Part shown: positions 16,758 to 24,287 of the stretch, piece by piece | Numbering within the stretch: position 1 is the stretch's first letter | Layout of the letters: every line of letters begins with the position of its first letter | Assembly (NCBI GenBank): GCA_938023515.1 | Contig: CALJDR010000083.1 | Span: 1 to 25,797, forward strand | Origin: an uncultured Flavobacteriales bacterium | Lineage (GTDB): Bacteria; Bacteroidota; Bacteroidia; Flavobacteriales; UBA1820 | Direction of reading: 5' to 3' | DNA: 25,797 nucleotides | The notes under the pieces: model-generated | Told to the model about the DNA's origin: nothing | The model's input: only the letters and a program-made list of their open reading frames with translations | The model's database searches: none | Program-made: the position numbers and the translations under genes

Positions 16758-17071
16758 CCGTCGATACGCACGGCAGTACCGGCGGAGGTCACCATCAGCA
16801 TGCTTCCGCCTACCGTTTCGTAATCCAGGTCTACCCCGATCACCGCGTTGGCGCCCAGGGCTGCGGCTTTCTCTTCCATTTCCCGCAGGGCCGAATCTTT
16901 GGCCTCGCGCAGGACTTCCTCGTAGGAAGCGGCACGGCCACCTACGATATCCCGGATACTGGCGAAAAAGTCGCGGAACACGTTGGCTCCGATGATGGCT
17001 TCTCCGGATACGATACCCATGTATTCGAGTACGTTATGTCCTTCTATGCTGTTGGTGGTGGTAATGATCAT
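16754..17071 (-). CDS. YbjQ/UPF0145 family protein
   Basis: 105 residues, the full family length. Typical features are the N-terminal IITTTNSIEG, then YMGIVSGEAIIGANVFRDF, a central helix with REAKDSALREMEEKAAALGA, and the glycine-rich closing segment NAVIGVDLDYETVGGSMLMV. The family forms small pentameric-type beta assemblies and has no established function. It is a single gene on the minus strand whose stop codon interleaves with that of the DUF493 gene. Confidence 0.92.
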   Translation of the reverse strand: MIITTTNSIEGHNVLEYMGIVSGEAIIGANVFRDFFASIRDIVGGRAASYEEVLREAKDSALREMEEKAAALGANAVIGVDLDYETVGGSMLMVTSAGTAVRIDG

Positions 17072-17098
17072 GTCTCAATGGTATTTAATTTCTGTAAG

Positions 17099-17132
17099 CG
17101 AAGATAGGAATTTCCCGCAAAAAACCCACAAA
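17099..17132 (-). promoter_or_regulatory. Candidate promoter for the UPF0145 gene
   Basis: On the minus strand, TTTG (17132-17129) is followed after 22 bases by TATCTTCG (17106-17099), a one-mismatch TAnnTTTG. The box ends 27 bases before the start at 17071. It lies in the 89-base gap after the rsmA stop. Confidence 0.42.
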
Positions 17133-17160
17133 AAGCAGGTTATAACGGCGCCCGACCCGC

Positions 17161-17931
17161 TTATCTTTCAAAAAGGCGGCTCAGGTCGAGGAAGTCGGTA
17201 TAGGGTAGCTGTTCGGCCCGCAGGTCGAGCAGGGGGCTCGCCGCTGCCTGCGGAGGAATACCGAGGGGTTTCAGGGCGTTACGCAAGGTTTTGCGCCGCT
17301 GGTTGAACCCGGCTTTGACGATCTTCTTCAGGATTTCCGGGTCGAAATCCTGTGGGATGTCCCGCCGCCGGCCCAGCCGGATGACACCCGATTTGACTTT
17401 CGGCGGCGGGGAAAAGACGCTCTCCGGAACTGTAAAAAGGTATTCCGAAGTGTAATATACGGCCAACAGTACGGACAGGATGCCGTACACTTTGCTCCCG
17501 TGCGGGGCCGTCAGTCGTTCGGCCACTTCTTTTTGGAACATACCCGATATCCGGTGTATCCGGGAGGTGTATTCCAGTGCCCGGAACATGATCTGCGAGG
17601 AAATATTGTAGGGGAAATTCCCGATCAGGGTAAAATCCTCCCCGCCGAAAAGGGCGGACAGGTCCATTTTCAAAAAATCCCCTTCGATCACCCGGCCCGA
17701 GAGGGCGGGAAAATTCATCTGCAGATAGTCCACCGATTCAGTGTCTATCTCGGCCACCAGCACATTGCAGCCCTTTTCCAGCAGGTACTCGGTGAGAATG
17801 CCCATACCGGGCCCCACTTCCAGTACGTTCCCGTTGGGGGCGCCGTCCACCGTGTCGGAGATGCGCCGGGCGATGTCGCGGTCGGTCAGAAAATGTTGTC
17901 CGAGGTATTTTTTGGCCCTGACTTTTTCCAT
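17161..17931 (-). CDS. rsmA: 16S rRNA dimethyladenosine transferase RsmA
   Basis: Dimethylates two adjacent adenines in the 3'-terminal hairpin of 16S rRNA (helix 45) late in small-subunit assembly; also called KsgA. 256 residues. The family start VRAKKYLGQHFLTD (4-17) is present. The SAM-binding motif I is VLEVGPGMGILTEYL (36-50), EIDTESVDYL follows, and the catalytic motif IV is NFPYNISSQIMF (105-116). The C-terminal helical domain ends the protein (GFNQRRKTLRNAL). The frame stays open 90 codons upstream, but that part has no family similarity and overlaps the DUF4286 gene, so the ATG at 17931 is used. It is the last gene of argS-DUF4286-rsmA, five bases after DUF4286. Confidence 0.97.
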   Translation of the reverse strand: MEKVRAKKYLGQHFLTDRDIARRISDTVDGAPNGNVLEVGPGMGILTEYLLEKGCNVLVAEIDTESVDYLQMNFPALSGRVIEGDFLKMDLSALFGGEDFTLIGNFPYNISSQIMFRALEYTSRIHRISGMFQKEVAERLTAPHGSKVYGILSVLLAVYYTSEYLFTVPESVFSPPPKVKSGVIRLGRRRDIPQDFDPEILKKIVKAGFNQRRKTLRNALKPLGIPPQAAASPLLDLRAEQLPYTDFLDLSRLFER

Positions 17932-17936
17932 ATTCG

Positions 17937-18254
17937 TTAGAGCCGGTGCAGAGAGTTTAGCTGCAGGCGGAATGTGACGTACTTGCTGCCGAATTTTTCG
18001 AAAAGTTCCTTTTCCGCCCGCCGTTCCTGTTGCGAGAGGAATGTTTCCAACGCTCCCGGGTCGGCAAAGCGGATCTGTACGGTGAACGTACGGGATTCTT
18101 TCGGTGCATCCGGGGTCTGGACTTCGATCAGTTCCACGTTCAATACGCCCGGGACGGCTATCAGGGCCGGCAGGAAAGAAGAAACGGCTTCGTTCAGCCA
18201 TTCCCCGGCGATGTCCGCATCCACGGCGGCAGTGATGTTGTATATTTTTTCCAT
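17937..18254 (-). CDS. DUF4286 family protein
   Basis: 105-residue soluble protein with a ferredoxin-like pattern: a first strand MEKIYNITAAVDADIAGEWLN, a central VELIEVQ, then TFTVQIRFADPGALETFL and a closing amphipathic helix. I recognise it as the Bacteroidota family DUF4286, commonly found beside rsmA; no function is established. Five bases separate it from argS upstream and five from rsmA downstream, so all three should be on one transcript. Confidence 0.85.
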   Translation of the reverse strand: MEKIYNITAAVDADIAGEWLNEAVSSFLPALIAVPGVLNVELIEVQTPDAPKESRTFTVQIRFADPGALETFLSQQERRAEKELFEKFGSKYVTFRLQLNSLHRL

Positions 18255-18259
18255 CGGGT

Positions 18260-20038
18260 TTACATACGATCAGGCACGTCGATGCCCAGCACGGCCATGG
18301 AAGTCTTTATCACCCGTCCTACCAGGTCGGAAAGCTGCACCCGGAAAGCCCGTACTTCGGGTTCTTCAGCGGAGAGCATCGGCACGTTCTGGTAATAGGA
18401 ATTGTACATTTTCACCAGTTCGTATACATAGTTGGCCACCAGTGCCGGCGAATGTGCGGCGGCGGCTTTCTGGATGACGGACGGGAATTCCGCCACATTC
18501 TTGATGAGCTCTGTTTCGCGGGGTTCCAGCGAATTTACCCGGACAGGCTGCACCGGAAGGTCTCCGAATTTGCGCTTGATGGATTGGATACGCGCGTAGG
18601 TATATTGGATGAACGGCCCGGTGTTGCCGTTGAAATCGATAGATTCCTGAGGGTTGAACATCATGCGCTTGCGCGGGTCGACCTTCAGCAGGTAATATTT
18701 CAGCGCCCCCATGCCTATCATATTGTACAGGCCGTCCTTTTCCTGGTCGGACATGCCGTCCAGTTTGCCCAGTTCTTCCGAGATTTCTTTGGCGGTGCGG
18801 TACATATCGTCCATCAGGTCGTCGGCGTCTACCACCGTGCCTTCGCGCGATTTCATTTTGCCCGAGGGCAGGTCGACCATGCCGTAAGACAAGTGGTATA
18901 ATTTATCGGCCCAAGGGTAACCCAGTTTTTTCAGGATCAGGAACAGCACCTTGAAGTGATAGTCCTGCTCGTTGCCCACGGTGTAGATGAGTGAGTCGAT
19001 GTCGAATTCGCGGAAGCGCTCCACCGCCGTACCCATATCCTGTGTGATGTAAACGGAAGTCCCATCCCCGCGCAGCACCAGTTTTTCGTCCAGTCCGTCG
19101 CCCGAAAGGTCTATCCATACCGACCCGTCGTCCCGGCGGTAGAACACGCCCGATGCGAGGCCTTTTTCCACGATATCCTTGCCCAGCAGGTATGTGTTGC
19201 TCTCGTAGTAGTTTTTATCGAACTCCACACCCAGGCGCTTGTAGGTTTCGGCAAATCCAGAGAACACCCATCCGTTCATCATCTCCCACAGGGCTCGTAC
19301 CTCCGGGTCTTTGGCCTCCCATTTGCGGAGCATTTCCTGGGCTTCGAGCATCAGCGGGGCTTTCTTTTTGGCCTCTTCCTCCTCGACGCCCTGCGCTTTG
19401 AGTTCATCGACCTCTTTGCGGTAAGCCTTGTCGAATTCCACGTAGTATTTACCGACCAGTTTGTCGCCTTTCAAGCCGGAGGTTTCCGGCGTTTCACCGT
19501 TGCCGAACAGTTTCCAGGCGAGCATCGATTTGCAGATATGGATGCCCCGGTCGTTGATGATCTGAGTCTTGATCACCTTTTTGCCCGCGGTCTCCAGTAG
19601 GCGCGCTACCGAAAATCCCAGCAGGTTGTTGCGGATGTGCCCCAGGTGAAGCGGTTTGTTGGTGTTGGGGGAGGAATATTCCACCATCACGGCCGGTGCG
19701 TTTTCGTCCGCCTGCCGACTGCCGAAAGCGGTGTCGGCGTAAGCCGAAGCGAATTCGTCGACGAATACTTCGGGCGACAGTTCGATATTCAAAAAACCTT
19801 TTACGACGTTGAAGCCTTTCACCACCCCGGGGATGCGTGCTTTCAGCGCCTGGCCGATCTCCCGGCCGGTATCCTCCGGACTCTTGCGCGAGGCCCTGAC
19901 GAACGGGAAGACCAGCAGGGTCACGTCGCCCGCGAATTCCTCGCGGGTGGCCTGGAGGTCGGTTTGCGCGTCCGAAAGTCCGTACAGGGATTCCAAAACC
20001 TGGGAAATGTTCTCTTTTAATACCGAAAGGATATCCAT
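18260..20038 (-). CDS. argS: Arginyl-tRNA synthetase
   Basis: Class I synthetase that charges tRNA-Arg with arginine. 592 residues. The N-terminal additional domain that binds the tRNA D-loop occupies about 1-110 (FAGDVTLLVFPFVRAS). The catalytic core has SSPNTNKPLHLGHIRNNLLG (122-141) with the HIGH-type signature HLGH at 131-134. The KMSKS loop is GKMKSREGT (393-401). The C-terminal DALR anticodon-binding domain begins near 470 and includes YTYARIQSIKRKFG. It is the first gene of the minus-strand operon with DUF4286 and rsmA, and is divergent from folE across 185 bases. Confidence 0.98.
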   Translation of the reverse strand: MDILSVLKENISQVLESLYGLSDAQTDLQATREEFAGDVTLLVFPFVRASRKSPEDTGREIGQALKARIPGVVKGFNVVKGFLNIELSPEVFVDEFASAYADTAFGSRQADENAPAVMVEYSSPNTNKPLHLGHIRNNLLGFSVARLLETAGKKVIKTQIINDRGIHICKSMLAWKLFGNGETPETSGLKGDKLVGKYYVEFDKAYRKEVDELKAQGVEEEEAKKKAPLMLEAQEMLRKWEAKDPEVRALWEMMNGWVFSGFAETYKRLGVEFDKNYYESNTYLLGKDIVEKGLASGVFYRRDDGSVWIDLSGDGLDEKLVLRGDGTSVYITQDMGTAVERFREFDIDSLIYTVGNEQDYHFKVLFLILKKLGYPWADKLYHLSYGMVDLPSGKMKSREGTVVDADDLMDDMYRTAKEISEELGKLDGMSDQEKDGLYNMIGMGALKYYLLKVDPRKRMMFNPQESIDFNGNTGPFIQYTYARIQSIKRKFGDLPVQPVRVNSLEPRETELIKNVAEFPSVIQKAAAAHSPALVANYVYELVKMYNSYYQNVPMLSAEEPEVRAFRVQLSDLVGRVIKTSMAVLGIDVPDRM

Positions 20039-20107
20039 GGTCTATGTCGTATTTTTCTTTTTTTCAGGGAAAATGTTTTCCGGGCCACAAAGCCCGTTGA
20101 ACACCCG

Positions 20108-20115
20108 CAAAGGTA
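20108..20115 (-). promoter_or_regulatory. Candidate -7 box for the argS operon
   Basis: On the minus strand this reads TACCTTTG, an exact TAnnTTTG match, 69 bases upstream of the argS start. No TTTG is seen at the expected -33 distance. The leader contains a GGGC/GCCC inverted repeat (20082-20085 with 20092-20095). Confidence 0.45.
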
Positions 20116-20131
20116 GTGAATTTTTAAAAAA

Positions 20132-20158
20132 GAGCGTCTTAAGAAGCAATTAACGCTC
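20132..20158. repeat. Inverted repeat between the argS and folE promoters
   Basis: GAGCGT (20132-20137) is repeated inverted as ACGCTC (20153-20158) around 15 A/T-rich bases, and is followed by a run CCCCGGGGGG. It sits midway between the two divergent -7 boxes, a position suited to an operator, but no regulator is identifiable and chance is possible. Confidence 0.35.
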
Positions 20159-20189
20159 CCCCGGGGGGACAAAAAACGGGACGATTAGT

Positions 20190-20197
20190 TATCTTTG
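20190..20197 (+). promoter_or_regulatory. Candidate -7 box for folE-cysS-yidD
   Basis: TATCTTTG is an exact TAnnTTTG match 26 bases before the folE ATG. No -33 TTTG is present at the usual distance. Confidence 0.48.
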
Positions 20198-20223
20198 CAT
20201 TTTATACGAAAAAACAAGGAAAA

Positions 20224-20898
20224 ATGGAAAAGGAGAAAGACAAGGAAAAGATCTGCCGCGACTGCCCCGCCGCTCCCGCCGAAGCGACCCCAATGCGGGC
20301 CGATGCCTTCGAGATGAGCGAAGAGGACAAGATAGAAGCGATAGAGAAGGATTTCCGCCATATCATGCACACCCTGGGCCTCGACCTGACGGATGATTCG
20401 CTGCGCAATACGCCGCGCCGGGTGGCCAAAATGTATGTCCGGGAGATTTTCTCGGGCCTCGATCCGGACAAAAAGCCCCGGATGTCTTCTTTCGAGAACA
20501 AATACCGCTACGGCCAGATGCTGGTGGAAAAGAATATCACGCTCTATTCCACCTGCGAGCATCATTTCCTGCCCATCGTCGGCAAGGCCCACGTAGCCTA
20601 TATATCGCATGGATCGGTCATCGGACTGTCCAAACTGAACCGGATCGTCGATTATTATGCCCGCCGCCCGCAGGTGCAGGAACGCCTGACGATGCAGATC
20701 GTCCGGGAACTCCAGAAGGCTCTCGGCACCGAAGATGTGGCGTGCATCATCGATGCCAAGCACCTGTGCGTCAATTCGCGCGGCATCCGCGACGTGGCTT
20801 CCGCCACGGTAACGGCGGAATACGGCGGCGCGTTCAAGGACGAATCCGTACGCCGCGAATTCCTCCGCTTCATCGAATTGGATACCCATTATCAGTAA
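20224..20898 (+). CDS. folE: GTP cyclohydrolase I (FolE type)
   Basis: Converts GTP to 7,8-dihydroneopterin triphosphate, the first step of tetrahydrofolate (and other pterin) synthesis, in the cytoplasm. 224 residues. The zinc ligands are Cys111 and His114 in STCEHHFLP and Cys182 in HLCVNSRG. The catalytic His113 and His180 are also kept. RNTPRRVAKMYV (61-72) and GLSKLNRIVDYYARRPQVQE (134-153) are family signatures. An N-terminal extension of about 30 residues is very charged and has an extra CxxC (C11, C14 in ICRDCP), not part of the known active site. cysS starts 24 bases downstream; the two are probably co-transcribed. Confidence 0.97.
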   Translation: MEKEKDKEKICRDCPAAPAEATPMRADAFEMSEEDKIEAIEKDFRHIMHTLGLDLTDDSLRNTPRRVAKMYVREIFSGLDPDKKPRMSSFENKYRYGQMLVEKNITLYSTCEHHFLPIVGKAHVAYISHGSVIGLSKLNRIVDYYARRPQVQERLTMQIVRELQKALGTEDVACIIDAKHLCVNSRGIRDVASATVTAEYGGAFKDESVRREFLRFIELDTHYQ

Positions 20899-20922
20899 TA
20901 TTTAAACCGGGAAAAGAAGAAA

Positions 20923-22419
20923 ATGGCATTGTACCAGGACAACGAACTCTGCGTCTATAACTCCCTAACGGGTAAGAAAGAGCTTTTCACGCCCACCGTC
21001 CCCGAGCGGGTGGGCATGTACGTATGCGGGCCGACCGTGTATTCCAACGTACACCTGGGTAACTGTCGTACGTTCATGTCGTTCGATATGATCTTCCGTT
21101 ATTTCCTTTTCCTGGGGTACAAAGTGCGCTATGTGCGCAATATCACCGATGCCGGGCACCTGGAAAACGATGCCGACGAAGGGGAGGACAAGATCGCCAA
21201 GAAAGCCCGCCTCGAAGCGCTCGAACCCATGGAGATCGTCCAGCGTTATACGGAGGACTTCCACCGGGTGATGCGCCTGCTGGGCAACCTGCCCCCTTCC
21301 ATCGAGCCTACGGCCACAGGCCATATTATCGAGCAGATCCGCATCACGCAGGATATTATCGACAAAGGTTATGCCTATGTGTCGAACGGATCGGTGTATT
21401 TCGATGTGGAAAAATACAACCGCGAGCATCCCTACGGCGCCGGCCCTTACGGGGAGCTCTCCGGACGCAATATCGACGAACTGCTGGACAGCACCCGCGA
21501 ACTCGACGGGCAGCAGGAAAAACGTTCCCCCCGCGATTTCGCCCTTTGGAAAAAAGCTTCCCCAGCCCATATCATGCACTGGCCCTCGCCCTGGAGCGAA
21601 GGATTCCCCGGCTGGCACTTGGAATGTTCGGCCATGAGCACCAAATATTTAGGGGAGACATTCGATATACACGGCGGCGGGATGGATCTCAAATTCCCCC
21701 ACCACGAGTGCGAGATCGCCCAGAACCAGGTACACAACCATTCCCGCGGAGCGCGCTACTGGCTGCATGCCAATATGCTGACCCTCAACGGGCGCCGCAT
21801 GAGCAAATCCACCGGCAACATCCTCAACCCGGACGAACTTTTCTCCGGGAACAACGATATCCTCAAGAAAGCATTCCCGCCCGCCGTGGTGCGCTTCTTC
21901 GTGATGCAGGCCCACTACCGCTCGGTACTCGACTTCTCTTCGGACGCGTTGGAAGCGGCCGAGAAAGGTTATTACCGCTTGATGGAAGGCATCGAACGCC
22001 TGGGCAGCCTGAAAGCCGCCGATAAGAGCACGTTCGATGTGGAGGCTTGGCGCAAGAGTTGCTTTGCGGCCATGAACGACGATTTCAATACGCCGGTGCT
22101 CATCGCCTGCCTGTTCGAGGCCGTGGCCGAGATCAACAAGGCGTACGACGGGAAGGCCTCGTTCACCGCGGCGGATATAGCCCTGCTGGATTCCACCTTC
22201 AAATCGTTCGTACACGAAGTGATGGGTATCGAGAATATCGACCAGAAAGGCGGCGAGGACATCACCGATGCGCTTATCGGAATGTTCATCGAGCAGCGCA
22301 ACGCGGCCCGCGCCGAAAAAAACTGGACGCTTTCTGACCAGATACGCGACCGCCTGGCCGCCGTGGGCGTCATCCTGAAAGACGGAAAGGACGGCACCAC
22401 CTATTCTATAGAGCGATGA
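20923..22419 (+). CDS. cysS: Cysteinyl-tRNA synthetase
   Basis: Class I synthetase that charges tRNA-Cys. 498 residues. The active-site zinc is held by Cys35 (YVCGPTVY), Cys235 (HLECSAMS), His260 and Glu264 (FPHHECE); all four are present. The HIGH-type signature is HLGN (44-47) and the KMSKS loop is RMSKS (292-296). The C-terminal anticodon-binding region ends with QIRDRLAAVGVILKDGKDGTTY, a family hallmark. It starts 24 bases after folE, and its stop codon overlaps the yidD start (ATGA), so yidD should be translationally coupled. Confidence 0.98.
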   Translation: MALYQDNELCVYNSLTGKKELFTPTVPERVGMYVCGPTVYSNVHLGNCRTFMSFDMIFRYFLFLGYKVRYVRNITDAGHLENDADEGEDKIAKKARLEALEPMEIVQRYTEDFHRVMRLLGNLPPSIEPTATGHIIEQIRITQDIIDKGYAYVSNGSVYFDVEKYNREHPYGAGPYGELSGRNIDELLDSTRELDGQQEKRSPRDFALWKKASPAHIMHWPSPWSEGFPGWHLECSAMSTKYLGETFDIHGGGMDLKFPHHECEIAQNQVHNHSRGARYWLHANMLTLNGRRMSKSTGNILNPDELFSGNNDILKKAFPPAVVRFFVMQAHYRSVLDFSSDALEAAEKGYYRLMEGIERLGSLKAADKSTFDVEAWRKSCFAAMNDDFNTPVLIACLFEAVAEINKAYDGKASFTAADIALLDSTFKSFVHEVMGIENIDQKGGEDITDALIGMFIEQRNAARAEKNWTLSDQIRDRLAAVGVILKDGKDGTTYSIER

Positions 22420-22637
22420 AACGCGTGCTTACTTATCCGCTGGTTCTGCTGATAAAATTTTACCAAAAAGCCATTTCCCCGCATTTGGGTTCGAACTGCC
22501 GTTATACGCCTACATGTTCAGCCTATGCGCTTGAAGCCTTGCGCAAATACGGCCTTTTCAAAGGCTCCTGGCTGTCCCTGCGGCGCATCCTGCGCTGCAA
22601 TCCCTGGGGTGGTTCCGGTTACGATCCCGTACCTTGA
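22416..22637 (+). CDS. yidD: Membrane protein insertion efficiency factor YidD
   Basis: 73-residue basic, membrane-associated protein that in E. coli assists YidC-dependent insertion of inner-membrane proteins. The full family pattern is visible: an amphipathic N-terminus (YPLVLLIKFYQKAISPHLG), then CRYTPTCSAYALEALRKYG with the conserved paired Cys, WLSLRRILRCNPWG, and the closing GGSGYDPVP. The usual neighbours rpmH, rnpA and yidC are absent. Here it is the last gene of folE-cysS-yidD, overlapping the cysS stop by four bases. Confidence 0.95.
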   Translation: MKRVLTYPLVLLIKFYQKAISPHLGSNCRYTPTCSAYALEALRKYGLFKGSWLSLRRILRCNPWGGSGYDPVP

Positions 22638-22681
22638 TTTTTCCTTATTTTTATATTGTTCCGTTTGTCGCTAATTTTTAG

Positions 22682-22711
22682 TTGACTGTAGGAAATAATT
22701 TCGTATATTTG
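22682..22711 (+). promoter_or_regulatory. Promoter of the porin gene
   Basis: TTG (22682-22684, within GTTGAC) is separated by 19 bases from TATATTTG (22704-22711). Both elements and spacing agree with the Bacteroidota -33/-7 consensus, making this the best promoter in the window. Transcription should start near 22718, giving a leader of about 190 bases before the porin ATG. Confidence 0.65.
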
Positions 22712-22717
22712 ATAGAC

Positions 22718-22755
22718 AGCGAAAACGGAATGCTTACCCAAACAGCCGTTTCGCT
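22718..22755 (+). promoter_or_regulatory. 5'-terminal hairpin of the porin mRNA leader
   Basis: AGCGAAAACGG (22718-22728) pairs with CCGTTTCGCT (22746-22755), with one bulged A and a 17-base loop. It lies exactly at the predicted transcript start. Stems at the 5' end often protect abundant outer-membrane protein mRNAs from decay. A second small stem CGGCA/TGCCG (22818-22822 with 22828-22832) with loop TTCGT lies further down the 5' leader. The 273-base gap 22638-22910 holds no credible gene. Confidence 0.5.
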
Positions 22756-22910
22756 CCCGACCGAACCTAAAACATTTTTCATGAACCTATCCGATACAGC
22801 CCCCGATCGCGGTCATGCGGCATTCGTTGCCGTACTTTCCGCATTTGTTTCTTTTGTGGCCGGACGTCGGATACTACCCGAACAACCCATAACCTTAAAC
22901 CCAATGACTT

Positions 22911-24206
22911 ATGAAAAAATGGACTTTTTTGGCGCTGGCCGTCGCCTGTGCCGGCCCGGCATGGGCCCAGAGCCCTAAATCCGAGAAGGACGACGACGAC
23001 ACGACCTCTACCGTGCGGCTCAAACTGATAAACACGTACAAATCGGAGCATCAGATGGCCGAACTCTTCAAGCGTTCGATGAGCGAGTATTTCAATGACC
23101 CACAGGCCCCGCGGTTCCTGCTCTATGATCAGAAGCACGAGATCGCTTTCGGTGTGGGCGGTTATGTCCGCCTGCGGCCGGCCTACGATTTCAATGGTTC
23201 CCCGACCAACTCGTACGGTTTTGTGACCAACAGTATCCCTGCGCCATCCAATCCGGCTTCTCGCAGCAATTTCAATATGGACGCTTCCAAATCGACCGTT
23301 TTCTTCAAACTGCTGGGCAATAACCGGAAGCTCGGGCAATTCGAAGCTTATGTTTCGGGGGCGTTCACGGGTACGAACTTCGGGTTCGAACTGAACGACG
23401 CCTATGTTTCCGTCAAAGGATTCCTGGTAGGACGTACGTGGAGCACTTTCAACGATATGGCTGCCATGCCGCCGACTATCGATTCGCAGGGGCCCTCCGG
23501 CGCCGCTTTTATGCGAACTACCCAGATACGATACACCCGCCCGTTCGGCAAGAAAAAGAACTGGCAGGCAGCTCTGGCTGTCGAAATGCCCCAGTCTACC
23601 GAAACATACGGCACACAGGTGGGAGAGATCAACCAGAACATCCCCGATATTCCTGTCTACCTGCAGTATTCCTGGGGGAAGGAGAATGCGAGCCATGTGC
23701 GTCTGTCCGGTGTGATGCGCAACCAGCGTTACCGCGACCTGCTGAAAGAAGAAAACAAGACCGTCACCAGTTTCGGCGGACAGTTCTCTACCAGTGTTTC
23801 GGTCAATAAACTGCTTACTTTATACGGGCAGGTGAATTACGGAAAGGGAATCACCCAGTATATCAACGACCTGGCCGGAGAAGGACTCTCGCTGATGCCC
23901 GATCCGGAAAAGGCAGGTAAAATGTACGCTCCCGAAACGCTCGGCTGGCTGGCACACGCCCAGTTCAATGTCACCGAGTCGGTATTCCTCTCGGCCGGTT
24001 ACAGCCAGGCCCGGTTCTATCCGGGCGATGGTTACGACGCCCCCGACCAATACCGTCAGGGACAATACGTGGTAGCCAATGCGTTTTGGAACCTGAATTC
24101 CATGTTCCAATTGGGCGCGGAATATCTGTGGGGCAGCCGGGAAAATTTGGACGGAGCCCGCGGATATGCCAACTGCGCACAGCTTTTGCTTCAATTTAAT
24201 TTCTGA
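22911..24206 (+). CDS. DcaP-like outer-membrane porin
   Basis: 431-residue outer-membrane beta-barrel, predicted to let small solutes through. A signal peptide (residues 1-19, TFLALAVACAGPAWA then Q) is followed by an acidic stretch (EKDDDDTT) and a segment to about 75 before the barrel begins at EIAFGVGGYVRLRPAYDF. Many alternating strands follow, with short turns and long loops, and the chain ends in the typical aromatic-terminal strand LLLQFNF. Pieces such as ELNDAYVSVKGFLVGRTWS and the preceding KLLGNNRKLGQFEAYV match the DcaP-like porin pattern; a phosphate-type porin O/P is the nearest alternative. The substrate is unknown. It is monocistronic, with its own promoter, a long leader and a strong terminator, which suggests high expression. 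Confidence 0.88.
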   Translation: MKKWTFLALAVACAGPAWAQSPKSEKDDDDTTSTVRLKLINTYKSEHQMAELFKRSMSEYFNDPQAPRFLLYDQKHEIAFGVGGYVRLRPAYDFNGSPTNSYGFVTNSIPAPSNPASRSNFNMDASKSTVFFKLLGNNRKLGQFEAYVSGAFTGTNFGFELNDAYVSVKGFLVGRTWSTFNDMAAMPPTIDSQGPSGAAFMRTTQIRYTRPFGKKKNWQAALAVEMPQSTETYGTQVGEINQNIPDIPVYLQYSWGKENASHVRLSGVMRNQRYRDLLKEENKTVTSFGGQFSTSVSVNKLLTLYGQVNYGKGITQYINDLAGEGLSLMPDPEKAGKMYAPETLGWLAHAQFNVTESVFLSAGYSQARFYPGDGYDAPDQYRQGQYVVANAFWNLNSMFQLGAEYLWGSRENLDGARGYANCAQLLLQFNF

Positions 24207-24226
24207 TATTGTATAAGGTCTTTGAA

Positions 24227-24271
24227 AAAAGCGGTGGCCGGAAATTTTCCGGCCACCGCTTTTCTTTTTTT
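24227..24271. terminator. Bidirectional intrinsic terminator after the porin gene
   Basis: AAAAGCGGTGGCCGG (24227-24241) pairs perfectly with CCGGCCACCGCTTTT (24249-24263), loop AAATTTT, followed by TTTCTTTTTTT on the plus strand and A-runs that serve the minus strand. It lies between the porin stop (24206) and the convergent dehydrogenase stop (24288). Confidence 0.92.
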
Positions 24272-24287
24272 CATCGGGAAGATAGGA

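Noticed and set aside
17932..18201. In-frame extension of rsmA upstream by 90 codons (346-residue product).
   Set aside because: The extension has no KsgA similarity, is Pro/Arg-rich out-of-frame sequence, and overlaps the whole DUF4286 gene; the ATG at 17931 gives the normal family N-terminus.
22682..22978. 98-residue plus-strand frame before the porin.
   Set aside because: It overlaps the promoter and porin start in another frame, has no recognisable features, and the region looks like an mRNA leader.
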